NCBI GenBank assembly: GCA_023954415.1
Contig: JAMLIB010000004.1
Location: 186,001 to 250,000, forward strand
From: Trueperaceae bacterium
GTDB taxonomy: Bacteria; Deinococcota; Deinococci; Deinococcales; Trueperaceae
Length of the DNA: 64,000 bases
Reading direction: 5' to 3'
This document shows positions 1 through 11,265 of the stretch, one piece after another (positions within the stretch are counted from its first letter, which is position 1; each line of letters begins with the position of its first letter). A program made the translations under genes and the position numbers. The notes under the pieces were generated by a model. The model worked only from the letters and a program-made list of their open reading frames with translations, had not been told where the DNA came from and did not search any database.

Positions 1-2236
<2,236 letters not shown>

Positions 2237-2418
2237 GGTGCCTCCCTAACACGCCGGGAGCGCGGGCGGTCTTCGCCGGCGCTGCAACGTGGCGGCGCTA
2301 AACGTGACAGTGTACCAGAGGTCCGCGGACCGGCTGTATGCCGGGAGGCCGGCCGCAGGCGCCGGGCTTCGCGGCGCGCTTGCTGCTAAGCTGGTTGCCA
2401 GCAACATAGGAGGCGGAA

Positions 2419-2772
2419 GTGGCAAGTGCGAGCATCTCACGTTCCCAGGAACCGGACAACACGGCCCTGCTCAGCCTGTACGGCATGATCCTCGGGTTCC
2501 TCGGCAGCTTGATCATCGGGGTCTTCTGGGCGATGGCCGCGAACCTGAAGGCCACGGGCAACGGCGGCACGATCGTCCAGCAGCAGTTGAGCGGGCTATG
2601 GAACACGCTCTTCTGGGCGTACCCCTTCGTCGTGGTCGGGGCCATCGTCGTCGGCATCGGCCTGTTCGCCATCAAGCGCTACAAGGAGGCCGCCGGCGTC
2701 GCCGCCCTCCCCATCCTCGGCGTCGTCGTCTACTACTTCGCGCTGGTCACGTTCCACGTCGGTCCGCGCTGA
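2419..2772 (+). CDS. Small three-helix membrane protein of unknown function
   Basis: Encodes 117 residues and I do not recognise a family. Three hydrophobic segments are visible: about residues 18-40 (LYGMILGFLGSLIIGVFW), 66-86 (LFWAYPFVVVGAIVVGIGLF) and 93-111, with a short glycine-rich loop between the first two. The GTG start at 2419 follows a clear ribosome site (ATAGGAGGCGGAA). It lies between uvrA, which is transcribed away from it, and a UPF0173 hydrolase that starts 26 bases after its stop, so the two probably share a message. The function is unknown; a bacterial envelope protein of this size could equally be an accessory subunit. Confidence 0.8.
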   Translation: MASASISRSQEPDNTALLSLYGMILGFLGSLIIGVFWAMAANLKATGNGGTIVQQQLSGLWNTLFWAYPFVVVGAIVVGIGLFAIKRYKEAAGVAALPILGVVVYYFALVTFHVGPR

Positions 2773-2798
2773 GTAGCGGGCGCAGGAGGTCGGCAGCC

Positions 2799-3473
2799 AT
2801 GAAGCTGCGTTATCTCGGCCACTCCGGCGTGCAGGTCGTAGCCGACGGCCACGAGGTCGTCTTCGACCCGTTCGTCACCCAGAACCCGCGCGCGGGCGTG
2901 ACGTTGGACGAGCTCGCGCCAGAGGCCGTCCTCATCACGCACGCTCACGGCGACCATTGGGGCGACACCCCGGAACTCGCGAAGCGTGCAGGCGCCCTCG
3001 TCGTCGGCACGGCCGAGGTGGCCGGCTACGCCGGGAAGCTGGGCCTCACCAACCACGCCATGAACATCGGGGGGAGCCGCTCGTTCCCGTTCGGGCGCGT
3101 CACCCTGACGCCGGCGTGGCACTCGAGCTCGTTCCCGGACGGCACGTACGGCGGCATGCCGACGGGCATCGTCCTCGAGTCGGCCGGCAAGCGCATCTAT
3201 CATGCCGGCGACACGGCGCTCTTCTCCGACATGCGGTTGATCGGCCGCAAGCCCCTCGACCTGGCGTTCGTTCCCATCGGCGACAACTTCACGATGGGCC
3301 CGGAAGACGCCGTAGAGGCCGTGAAGCTGCTGAACCCCCGCTACGTCGTGCCCGTCCATTACGGCACCTTCCCCCTGATCGCCCAGGACGCCGCCGCGTT
3401 CAAACGCGAGGTCGAGCTCTCCTCCAGGACGACGTGCGTGGTGCTGGCGCCCGGCGAGGAAGTATCGCTCTGA
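2799..3473 (+). CDS. UPF0173 family metal-dependent hydrolase (metallo-beta-lactamase fold)
   Basis: Encodes 224 residues, the usual length for UPF0173. The metal site is visible as HAHGDHWGD (about residues 47-55) and the later HAGDTALFSD and PVHYGTFP segments give the remaining ligands. The N-terminus MKLRYLGHSGVQV is the conserved first strand. The ATG at 2799 has AGGAGG eight bases upstream. The substrate is unknown for the family; activity against phosphodiester or ester bonds is only inferred from the fold. Its TGA overlaps the likely CTG start of the following kinase gene, suggesting translational coupling. Confidence 0.92.
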   Translation: MKLRYLGHSGVQVVADGHEVVFDPFVTQNPRAGVTLDELAPEAVLITHAHGDHWGDTPELAKRAGALVVGTAEVAGYAGKLGLTNHAMNIGGSRSFPFGRVTLTPAWHSSSFPDGTYGGMPTGIVLESAGKRIYHAGDTALFSDMRLIGRKPLDLAFVPIGDNFTMGPEDAVEAVKLLNPRYVVPVHYGTFPLIAQDAAAFKREVELSSRTTCVVLAPGEEVSL

Positions 3474-4510
3474 ACGAGAGCCGGCCCGCGCCGCCCTTCG
3501 TCCCGCCCGGTTACGAGGTCATGAACCGTCTGGGATCGGGGCAGACGGCGCACGTCTACGCGGCGCGGCACGCGGTGTTCGGCGACGTGGCCCTCAAGCT
3601 GCCGCGCCCCGAGCTGGCCCATCGGCCGGTCCTGCGCCGCATGTTCGAGAACGAGGTCGCCATCACGACCAAGCTCGCCTCGCCGCAGGTGGTGAGCGCG
3701 TACGAGGGGTTCCCGACCGGCCCCGGCGCGTTCCTCGCCCTCGAGTACTGCCGCGGCGGCACGCTCGACCAGCTCCTCCTCGAGAAGGGGCTCATGCCGC
3801 TCGACAGGTGTTACCGGTTCATCCTCGACGTCGCCGCCGGGCTGGCGCACAGCCACGAGCGCCAGGTCCTGCACCGCGACGTCAAGCCGGCCAACGTCTT
3901 CCTGACCTCGGAGGGCGCCGCGAAGCTCGGCGACTTCGGCACGGGCATGTTCATGAGCGACGACACCAGCGACCGCGTGGGTACGGCGTTCTACATGGCC
4001 CCGGAAGTGTTCGAGGGGAAGCCGGCCGGGATCAGGTCGGACATCTACTCGCTCGGTGTCCTCGCCTACGAGGTGATCGGCGGGGAGCGCCCGTTCACCG
4101 GGAACTCCTACGACGCGCTCATGGTGGCGCATAGGACGGGCGTGCCGAAGGACCTGCGCGGACTGCGGCAGGGGCTCTCGCCGGAAGTCGTCCGCGTGGT
4201 GGCTCTTGCCATGATGCGCGACCCGGCGAAGAGGTTCGCGAGCGCCGTAGAGTTCGGCGAGGCCCTCGGCTCGGTCACCGCGACGGCCTTGCGGCGGGAG
4301 TCGGCCTCCCGCTCCGGGACGGCGGAGCCGGCGCAGACGCGGGTGACCGGCCGCGGCAGCCGCGCGGTCGGGCGCGGCGGGGGGGAAGACGACGGCGGCG
4401 GGCGGCCCGACGAAGGTCGGCGGCGCGACCACGGCAAGGGTGCCGAGGGCGAGCGCGCGCGGCGCCCGAAGGGCGGCGTCTTCGGCTGGCTGAAACGCGG
4501 TCGGGGCTGA
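3470..4510 (+). CDS. Cytoplasmic Hanks-type Ser/Thr protein kinase
   Basis: About 346 residues. Kinase subdomains appear in order: glycine loop LGSGQTAHVY (about 21-30), catalytic lysine in ALKLP (about 43), HRDVKPAN (about 135-142), DFG (about 155-157) and MAPE (about 176-179). After about residue 275 the tail is low complexity and rich in Arg, Gly and Asp, ending FGWLKRGRG, with no membrane helix, PASTA or other sensor domain. No ATG, GTG or TTG lies upstream of strand beta-1. The first ATG (3521) would cut into GYEVMNRLGSG, so I place the start at CTG 3470, which overlaps the previous stop as CTGA and has GAGGAA upstream. The kinase call is firm; the start codon is inference. Confidence 0.88.
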   Translation: MNESRPAPPFVPPGYEVMNRLGSGQTAHVYAARHAVFGDVALKLPRPELAHRPVLRRMFENEVAITTKLASPQVVSAYEGFPTGPGAFLALEYCRGGTLDQLLLEKGLMPLDRCYRFILDVAAGLAHSHERQVLHRDVKPANVFLTSEGAAKLGDFGTGMFMSDDTSDRVGTAFYMAPEVFEGKPAGIRSDIYSLGVLAYEVIGGERPFTGNSYDALMVAHRTGVPKDLRGLRQGLSPEVVRVVALAMMRDPAKRFASAVEFGEALGSVTATALRRESASRSGTAEPAQTRVTGRGSRAVGRGGGEDDGGGRPDEGRRRDHGKGAEGERARRPKGGVFGWLKRGRG

Positions 4511-4625
4511 GGCCCGGTCGCGCCGTCGGTTCCGGGCGAGCGCGCCGCGACCGGCCGACTTGGTAGCCTTAAACCTAAGCGAGGCGCTCGGTGTTCCCAC
4601 CGCGCCCGCGAGAACCGATCCGAGT

Positions 4626-4631
4626 TAGAAT
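4626..4631 (+). promoter_or_regulatory. Possible -10 box of the suf operon
   Basis: TAGAAT lies about 93 bases before sufC, framed by CCGAT/ATCGG half-sites (4616-4620 and 4630-4634). No convincing -35 is seen at 16-18 bases, so this is tentative. Confidence 0.3.
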
Positions 4632-4723
4632 CGGAACGAGTCCAAGTTGTTGCCCTTGGTGGCGATCGCCGCTACACGACCCAGGCAACGAACAGCTCCG
4701 GACCTTCCGTGAGAGGTGTAGGT

Positions 4724-5485
4724 ATGAGTGACAAGCAACTGGAGATCCGAGGTCTGCGCGCTCGCATCGTCGGCGGGGAAGAGATCCTCAAGGGTGTAGA
4801 CCTCGTGGTGCCGCGCGGCGAGGTCCACGCGCTCATGGGGCCGAACGGCTCCGGCAAGTCCACGTTGGCCAAGGTCATCGCCGGCGACCCGCAGTACGAG
4901 ATCACGGAAGGCGACATCGTCCTCGAGGGCCAGTCGATCCTCGAGATGGAACCCGACGAGCGCGCCCGCGAGGGCCTCTACCTCGCCTTCCAATACCCCG
5001 TGGAAGTGCCAGGCGTCTCCATCGCGAACTTCCTGCGCCTCGCCCTCAACGCCCGCCGCGAGGAAGGCGACGAGATCGGCGTCATGGAGTTCTACAAGAA
5101 GCTCCAGCGCGCCGTGAAGGAGCTCAACTGGGACGACTCGATCATCGAGCGCAACCTCCACGAGGGCTTCTCGGGCGGCGAGAAGAAGCGCTCCGAGATC
5201 CTGCAGCTCCTCGTGCTGGAGCCCCGCTACGCCATCCTCGACGAGACCGACTCCGGCCTGGACGTCGACGCGCTCAAGGTCGTGTCGCAGGGCGTGAACG
5301 CGGCGCGCGGCCCGAACTTCGGCGCGCTCGTCATCACCCACTACCAGCGCCTCCTCAACCACATCGTCCCCGACAGGGTGCACGTGATGGTGAACGGCAG
5401 GGTCGTGCGCGAAGGCCCGAAGGAGCTCGCCATGGAGCTCGACCAGAAGGGCTACGAGTGGATCCGCGAGGCCGTCGGCGCCTGA
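4724..5485 (+). CDS. sufC: SufC, Fe-S cluster assembly ATPase
   Basis: Soluble ABC-type ATPase of the SufBCD scaffold that builds Fe-S clusters in the cytoplasm. The 253 residues carry Walker A GPNGSGKST (about 39-47), the signature FSGGEKKRSE with the SufC-typical EKKR, and Walker B YAILDETDSGLD. I chose ATG 4724 (MSDKQLEIRGL) over the in-frame GTG at 4709, because GTGAGAGG itself supplies the ribosome site. The gene heads sufC-sufB-sufD-Rieske. The cysteine desulfurase and SufU/SufE partners are not in this window and must be elsewhere. Confidence 0.96.
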   Translation: MSDKQLEIRGLRARIVGGEEILKGVDLVVPRGEVHALMGPNGSGKSTLAKVIAGDPQYEITEGDIVLEGQSILEMEPDERAREGLYLAFQYPVEVPGVSIANFLRLALNARREEGDEIGVMEFYKKLQRAVKELNWDDSIIERNLHEGFSGGEKKRSEILQLLVLEPRYAILDETDSGLDVDALKVVSQGVNAARGPNFGALVITHYQRLLNHIVPDRVHVMVNGRVVREGPKELAMELDQKGYEWIREAVGA

Positions 5486-5521
5486 TCGGCGACCGACGCG
5501 AAGGGCTGAAGGGACACCAGA

Positions 5522-6970
<1,449 letters not shown>

Positions 6971-6971
6971 C

Positions 6972-8294
6972 GTGGCTGCCCTGACAGACAACCCCGCCGT
7001 CGGTTCGGACGCGGTCGAGAGCATCGTCTCCGCCTACCGTGAGCCCGCGTGGCTGGCCGACGAGCGCCGCGCCGCGCTGCGCGCGTACGCCGAGCAGCCG
7101 TTCCCGACCGAGAAGACGGAGGAGTGGCGCTACACGCAGCTCAAGCGCTTCTCGTTCTCCGGGCTCGAGCTCGCCAAGGCGCCAAAGGACGAGAGCGTGC
7201 CCGAGCGCATCCGCATGCGCATCGCCGACTCCGACGCCGAGGGCGTCATCGTCCACAAGGGCAACAAGGTCGTCATGCACCAGGCCGCCATCAAGGAGGC
7301 CGGCGTCGTCTTCACGGACCTGCGCACGGCGCTCCGCGACCACGAGGCCCTCGTGCGTGAGCACCTCTACGACGTCGTCAACGCGCGCCAGACGAAGTTC
7401 ACGGCCCTCAACTCCGCCCTGTGGGAGAACGGCACCTTCGTGTACGTGCCCAAGGACGTCGAGGTCGAGCTGCCGCTCGGCGCCTTCACGACCGCCGACT
7501 CAGGCGGCATCGGCCTCGGGCGCACGCTCATCGTCGTCGACGTCAACGCGCGCCTCACCTTCATCGACGAGTACACGAGCGAGCCGTTCGCCGAACGCCT
7601 CTTCTTCGACGCCGCCACCGAGATCGTGCTGAAGGACGGCGCCAAGCTCCGCTACGTCAGCCTCCAGAACTGGGGCCGCAACGTCGCCCACATCAACAAG
7701 CTGCGGGCGCACCTTGGCAGGGACGCGCGCCTCGAGTCCGTGACCGTCAGCCTCGGCGCCGACGCGGCGCGTGCCGAGGTCGAGAGCCGCCTCGAGGGCC
7801 CCGGCTCCGAGAGCGAGATGCTCGGCCTCTACTTCGCCGACGAGGGCCAGCACTTCAACCAGTTCACGCTCCAGCATCACGCGACCCCGCGCGGCTTCTC
7901 GGACGTACTGTTCAAGGGCGCCGTGCGCGACGCGAGCCAGGCCGTCTACTCCGGCATGATCATCGTCGACCCGCACGCGCAGAAGACGGACGCCTACCAG
8001 ACGAACCGCAACCTCCTCCTCGACGAGGTGGCAGAGGTCGTGTCCATCCCGCAGCTCGAGATCGCGGCGAACGACGTCAAGTGCTCGCACGGCTCCACCA
8101 CCGGCCCGGTGCCGGAGGACCAGCGCTTCTACCTCATGAGCCGCGGCCTGCGGCCCGAGGTCGCCGAGCATGTGCTCGTGACGGGCTTTCTCTACGAGGT
8201 CATGAGCCGCGTGACGCTCCCGAAGGTGGCCGAGTACGTCGAGCGCGTCGTGCAGGCCAAGCTGGGCGTGCCAGGGGTGAAGGAGAAGCTGTGA
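6972..8294 (+). CDS. sufD: SufD, Fe-S cluster scaffold subunit
   Basis: A 440-residue partner of SufB in the SufBC2D complex. Diagnostic segments are EEWRYTQLKRFSFSGLEL near the N-terminus, TALNSALWENGTFVYVPKDVEVE, the beta-helix repeats, and SIPQLEIAANDVKCSHGSTTG with EDQRFYLMSRGL near the C-terminus. The GTG start at 6972 is one base past the sufB stop. Its own stop overlaps the GTG of the following Rieske gene by four bases, so all four genes look translationally coupled. Confidence 0.96.
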   Translation: MAALTDNPAVGSDAVESIVSAYREPAWLADERRAALRAYAEQPFPTEKTEEWRYTQLKRFSFSGLELAKAPKDESVPERIRMRIADSDAEGVIVHKGNKVVMHQAAIKEAGVVFTDLRTALRDHEALVREHLYDVVNARQTKFTALNSALWENGTFVYVPKDVEVELPLGAFTTADSGGIGLGRTLIVVDVNARLTFIDEYTSEPFAERLFFDAATEIVLKDGAKLRYVSLQNWGRNVAHINKLRAHLGRDARLESVTVSLGADAARAEVESRLEGPGSESEMLGLYFADEGQHFNQFTLQHHATPRGFSDVLFKGAVRDASQAVYSGMIIVDPHAQKTDAYQTNRNLLLDEVAEVVSIPQLEIAANDVKCSHGSTTGPVPEDQRFYLMSRGLRPEVAEHVLVTGFLYEVMSRVTLPKVAEYVERVVQAKLGVPGVKEKL

Positions 8295-8614
8295 GCATAG
8301 CCGCGGAGGCGTTCGACGTCGGAGCCTCCGAGGAGTTCCCCGAGGGCTCCATAACGGCGCGCGTCGTCGGGGACACCGAGATCGTGGTCATCAGGCAGGG
8401 CGGCGAGCTGTTCGCCCTGCCCGACCGCTGCACGCACCAGCGCTACCCCTTGAGCGACGGCGAGCTGGAGGACGGCAAGATCCGCTGCCTCCACCACGGC
8501 GCGACGTTCGACCTCCACACTGGCAGGGCGACGCTGCCGGCCGTGAAGAAGATCCAGCTCTTCCAGGCGTTCGAGGCGGACGGGCGCGTGGTCGTATCGT
8601 TGCAGGAGCTGTAG
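8291..8614 (+). CDS. Rieske [2Fe-2S] ferredoxin of the suf operon
   Basis: A 107-residue single-domain Rieske protein. The cluster ligands are plain: CTHQ (Cys45-Thr-His47) and CLHHG, separated by 16 residues, which is the C-x-H...C-x2-H pattern. There is no signal peptide or membrane anchor, so it is a soluble cytoplasmic electron carrier rather than a bc1-type subunit. The start is GTG 8291 overlapping the sufD stop as GTGA. In suf operons such a ferredoxin may feed electrons to cluster assembly; an oxygenase component is the main alternative, but no oxygenase gene is nearby. Confidence 0.92.
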   Translation: MSIAAEAFDVGASEEFPEGSITARVVGDTEIVVIRQGGELFALPDRCTHQRYPLSDGELEDGKIRCLHHGATFDLHTGRATLPAVKKIQLFQAFEADGRVVVSLQEL

Positions 8615-8670
8615 GGGCGGGTGCCGGGGGGCGCCGCCGTCAGGTGATGGGGGTCTGAGGCGCGTGCTTA

Positions 8671-8709
8671 TCCTTGTAAATTGAAAGTCAGACTTTTAAT
8701 ATGCAAGGA
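8671..8709. repeat. 19-bp imperfect inverted repeat over a promoter
   Basis: TCCTTGTAAATTGAAAGTC (8671-8689) pairs with GACTTTTAATATGCAAGGA (8691-8709) at 16 of 19 positions around a single central base. It spans the -35, the -10 and the first base of the start codon of the following ATPase gene, so it could be an operator. The A+T richness stands out from the surroundings. Confidence 0.75.
8674..8708 (+). promoter_or_regulatory. Leaderless promoter of the AAA_14 ATPase gene
   Basis: The -35 TTGTAA (8674-8679), a 17-base spacer and the -10 TAATAT (8697-8702) are followed by 6 bases and then ATG 8709. The transcript should begin at or next to the start codon. Confidence 0.75.
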
Positions 8710-9857
8710 TGAAGGTTCAGAGGCGCTTGCAGCCGACCGTCGAGAAGGCGCTGGCGCGCTTCCCCGTCGTCGCGCTGCTCGGCCCACGCCAGGTCGGGAA
8801 GACTACGTTGGCCGCCGCTATCGCCGAGCGCGCGGACCGTGATGTGCTCCGTCTCGATCTGGAGCTGCCGTCCCACGTGGCAAGGCTTGCCGACCCGGAA
8901 CTGTACTTGGGTCGCTATACAGAAGCCCTCGTGGTTCTGGACGAGATCCAACGGGTTCCCGAACTCTTCCCGGTGCTGCGCGCGCTGGTGGACGCCGACC
9001 GCCGCCCAGGGCGATTCCTACTCTTGGGCTCCGCCTCGCCCGAACTCCTGCGGCAGTCGGCGGAGACCTTGGCCGGCCGGATCCGCTATCTGGAGTTGGC
9101 GCCTTTCACGATCGACGAGGTAGGCCGTACGCAGGAGAACCTGCTGCGCCTGTGGCTGCGCGGAGGGTTCCCCGGGAGCTACCTCGCCGCCTCCGACGAG
9201 GAGTCGTCGGAGTGGCGCTCCGAGTTCATCCGCACCTACCTGGAGCGCGACGTGCCGGCGCTGGGCATAGACCTTCGTGCCGAGCCGTTGCGGAGGTTCT
9301 GGCGGATGCTGGCACACCGCCACGCACAGCTATGGAACGCGAGCGAGATGGCACGTAGTCTGGGCGTCAGCCCGCCGACGGTCGCGTCCTACCTGGATGT
9401 ACTGGTTGGAACGTTCCTGGCGCGGCGTTTGGAGCCGTACCAGGCGAACCTCGGCAAGCGCCTGGTCAAGTCGCCGAAGGTGTACATGCGCGACTCGGGG
9501 CTGCTGCACGCGCTCCTTGACATATCGGACCTGGACGACCTGCAAGGTCACCCCGTCGTCGGGGCGTCATGGGAGGGCTTCTTGATCGAGCAGCTCCTCA
9601 CCATCGACCAGCCGAGGGATGCGGCTTTCTATCGGACGGCCGCCGGCGCGGAACTGGACCTGGTGGTGTCCCGCGGGCGGCGACCGACACGGGGATACGA
9701 GATGAAGTACTCATCCGCACCGGCAGTTGCCAAGGGCTTCTGGCAGTCGCTGACCGACCTGGAGCTGAAGCGGGCCGACGTGCTGTACCCGGGCGAGGAG
9801 CGGTGGCCCCTGCGAGAGGGCGTCGAGGTGGTGCCGGCCGTATCGGTGGGGGAGTGA
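8709..9857 (+). CDS. AAA_14 ATPase with DUF4143 nuclease-like C-terminus
   Basis: Encodes 382 residues. Walker A is GPRQVGKT (25-32) and Walker B is ALVVLDE (73-79), followed by a sensor-like LLLGSASPELL. The middle holds a winged-helix-like segment (WNASEMARSLGVSPPTVASYLDVL), and the C-terminus carries a PD-(D/E)XK-like pattern (SWEGFLIEQLL, then AELDLVV, then YEMKY). This matches the widespread AAA_14-DUF4143 family, which is often transferred horizontally and has no firmly established role. The ATG at 8709 is fixed by the leaderless promoter. It stands alone, facing ispF across a short hairpin. Confidence 0.93.
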   Translation: MKVQRRLQPTVEKALARFPVVALLGPRQVGKTTLAAAIAERADRDVLRLDLELPSHVARLADPELYLGRYTEALVVLDEIQRVPELFPVLRALVDADRRPGRFLLLGSASPELLRQSAETLAGRIRYLELAPFTIDEVGRTQENLLRLWLRGGFPGSYLAASDEESSEWRSEFIRTYLERDVPALGIDLRAEPLRRFWRMLAHRHAQLWNASEMARSLGVSPPTVASYLDVLVGTFLARRLEPYQANLGKRLVKSPKVYMRDSGLLHALLDISDLDDLQGHPVVGASWEGFLIEQLLTIDQPRDAAFYRTAAGAELDLVVSRGRRPTRGYEMKYSSAPAVAKGFWQSLTDLELKRADVLYPGEERWPLREGVEVVPAVSVGE

Positions 9858-9874
9858 CGGGCCGTGCAGGCCCG
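9858..9874. terminator. Short hairpin between convergent genes
   Basis: CGGGCC (9858-9863), a five-base loop and GGCCCG (9869-9874) lie immediately after the ATPase stop and before the ispF stop. There is no clear T-run, so its role as a terminator is a guess. Confidence 0.35.
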
Positions 9875-9889
9875 GCCTCGGCGGTTTGC

Positions 9890-10369
9890 CTAAGCGATCA
9901 CGACGCCGAGCACGACGCTGGCCTGCACGTGATCGGGCGCGAGCCCCTCGCTCGTCTTGAACGTGATGCCAACGGCGTCGGGTCCTATGCCTAACAGTTT
10001 CGCCACGGACGCGGCGATCTCGTCCCGGTATCTGCCGAGCTTGGGCGCGTCGAGCGTGACCACGGCGGCGACGTTCGTAACGTGCGCGGCCCCGGCGCGC
10101 TCTTCGAGGTCGGTCAGGGCGCGCTTCACGATGGTCCGGCTGTCGAGGCCGGCGAAGGCCGGGTCCGTGGGCGGGAAGAGCTTGCCGATGTCACCGAGCG
10201 CGTGCGTGGAGAGGAGCGCGTCCGCCAGGGCGTGCAGGAGCACGTCGCCGTCCGAGTGGGCGTCGGCGCCGCGCTCGGAGGGGACCGTGATGCCGCCGAT
10301 CACTAGCGGCCTGCCCGGTGCGAGGCGGTGGGCATCCTGGCCGTGCCCGACGCGGAAAGCTGGTGACAT
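9890..10369 (-). CDS. ispF: IspF, 2-C-methyl-D-erythritol 2,4-cyclodiphosphate synthase
   Basis: Cyclises CDP-ME-2-phosphate to MEcPP in the non-mevalonate isoprenoid pathway and works as a zinc-dependent trimer. The 159 residues show the ligands Asp12 and His14 (GHGQDAHRL) and His46 ([13 protein letters not shown]), [13 protein letters not shown], and the C-terminal [11 protein letters not shown] six bases upstream (10375) is in frame, but a TAGCAT box exactly six bases before ATG 10369 points to that ATG. It is divergent from the carbamoyltransferase gene. Confidence 0.97.
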   Translation of the reverse strand: MSPAFRVGHGQDAHRLAPGRPLVIGGITVPSERGADAHSDGDVLLHALADALLSTHALGDIGKLFPPTDPAFAGLDSRTIVKRALTDLEERAGAAHVTNVAAVVTLDAPKLGRYRDEIAASVAKLLGIGPDAVGITFKTSEGLAPDHVQASVVLGVVIA

Positions 10370-10381
10370 GACCACATGCTA
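10370..10381 (-). promoter_or_regulatory. Leaderless -10 box of ispF
   Basis: TAGCAT (10376-10381, minus strand) plus six bases (GTGGTC) precede ATG 10369. It decides between two in-frame starts. Confidence 0.65.
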
Positions 10382-10407
10382 GCAGCGCGTGGTCGCCCCG
10401 CATGAGT

Positions 10408-10419
10408 TAGCCTCGAGCC
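10408..10419 (+). promoter_or_regulatory. Leaderless -10 box of the carbamoyltransferase gene
   Basis: TAGCCT (10408-10413) is followed by six bases and ATG 10420. No ribosome site is seen. Confidence 0.65.
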
Positions 10420-11241
10420 ATGCGGCACCTGTTGCGCCTGGGCGACCTACTCTTTCGAGACCTGCACGAGCTGTTCGCGCTGGCCGAGGCGTACCGCGAC
10501 GGTGAGGGGCCGCGTTACGACGGCTGTGCCGCGCTGTTCTTCCCGCCCACCAGCCTCCGCACGCGCATGGCGTTCGAGCTGGGAGCCACGCGCATGGGGC
10601 TGCAACCGGTGACGTTCCCGCCGGAGACGCTCGACAAGCCCGAGGCGCCGGCCGACGTGGCCGGCTACCTCGCGCAGTGGGCCGACATCCTCGTGGCGCG
10701 CCACAAGGACATCGGCGTACTGGAAGGGCTGGCCGCCGCCGGGGCGCTGCCCGTCGTCAACGCCATGACGGACGTCAACCACCCGTGCGAGGTCCTGTCC
10801 GACCTCTTCGCGCTCTCCGCCACGGCCGACCCGCTGGGACTGCGCTACCTGTTCGTCGGCGCGGACGGCAACATCGCGAGGGGGTGGTCGGAGGCGGCGG
10901 CGGCGTTCGGGTTGGACCTAGTGCAGTGCTGCCCGCGGGAACTCGCCGTTCCGGGCGCGAGGTGGGAAGGCGACCTCGCGGACGCCGTTTCGCGGGCCGA
11001 CGTCATCGTCACGGACGCCCCAGGGCCTCACACCGAGGCGCTCGCCCCTTACCGAGTGACCGCGGCGGTCTTGAGCTTAGCGCCGGCCGGCGCGCGCTTC
11101 GCCCCATGCCCGCCGTTCGTGCGCGGGCGAGAGGTAGCGGCCGACGCCACCGCCCACCCCGCGTTCGTCGGGTACGAGTTCAAGGCCGCCCTGCTGCCTA
11201 TGCAGCAGGCGGTGATGGCGTTGCTCCTCGGTTCCGTCTAG
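10420..11241 (+). CDS. Divergent ornithine/aspartate carbamoyltransferase-family protein
   Basis: Encodes 273 residues, shorter than the usual 300-340. The carbamoyl phosphate loop is present as PPTSLRTRMAFE (42-53, SxRTR kept). The HPCQ motif is HPCE (121-124). The ornithine-side HCLPxxRGxEV motif reads APCPPFVRGREV (228-239), with the His replaced by Pro but Cys, RG and EV kept. The SMG loop of true ornithine enzymes is not visible; the equivalent stretch is VTDAPGPHTEAL. It is clearly of this fold, but I would not call it argF or pyrB. Substrate unknown, and catalysis may be altered. It is divergent from ispF and followed by an EamA transporter. Confidence 0.82.
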   Translation: MRHLLRLGDLLFRDLHELFALAEAYRDGEGPRYDGCAALFFPPTSLRTRMAFELGATRMGLQPVTFPPETLDKPEAPADVAGYLAQWADILVARHKDIGVLEGLAAAGALPVVNAMTDVNHPCEVLSDLFALSATADPLGLRYLFVGADGNIARGWSEAAAAFGLDLVQCCPRELAVPGARWEGDLADAVSRADVIVTDAPGPHTEALAPYRVTAAVLSLAPAGARFAPCPPFVRGREVAADATAHPAFVGYEFKAALLPMQQAVMALLLGSV

Positions 11242-11265
11242 CCGCCCCGTGCGATGATCGGACGC

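Noticed and set aside
10420-11241. Calling the carbamoyltransferase argF
   Set aside because: The HCLP and SMG signatures of ornithine carbamoyltransferase are altered or absent.
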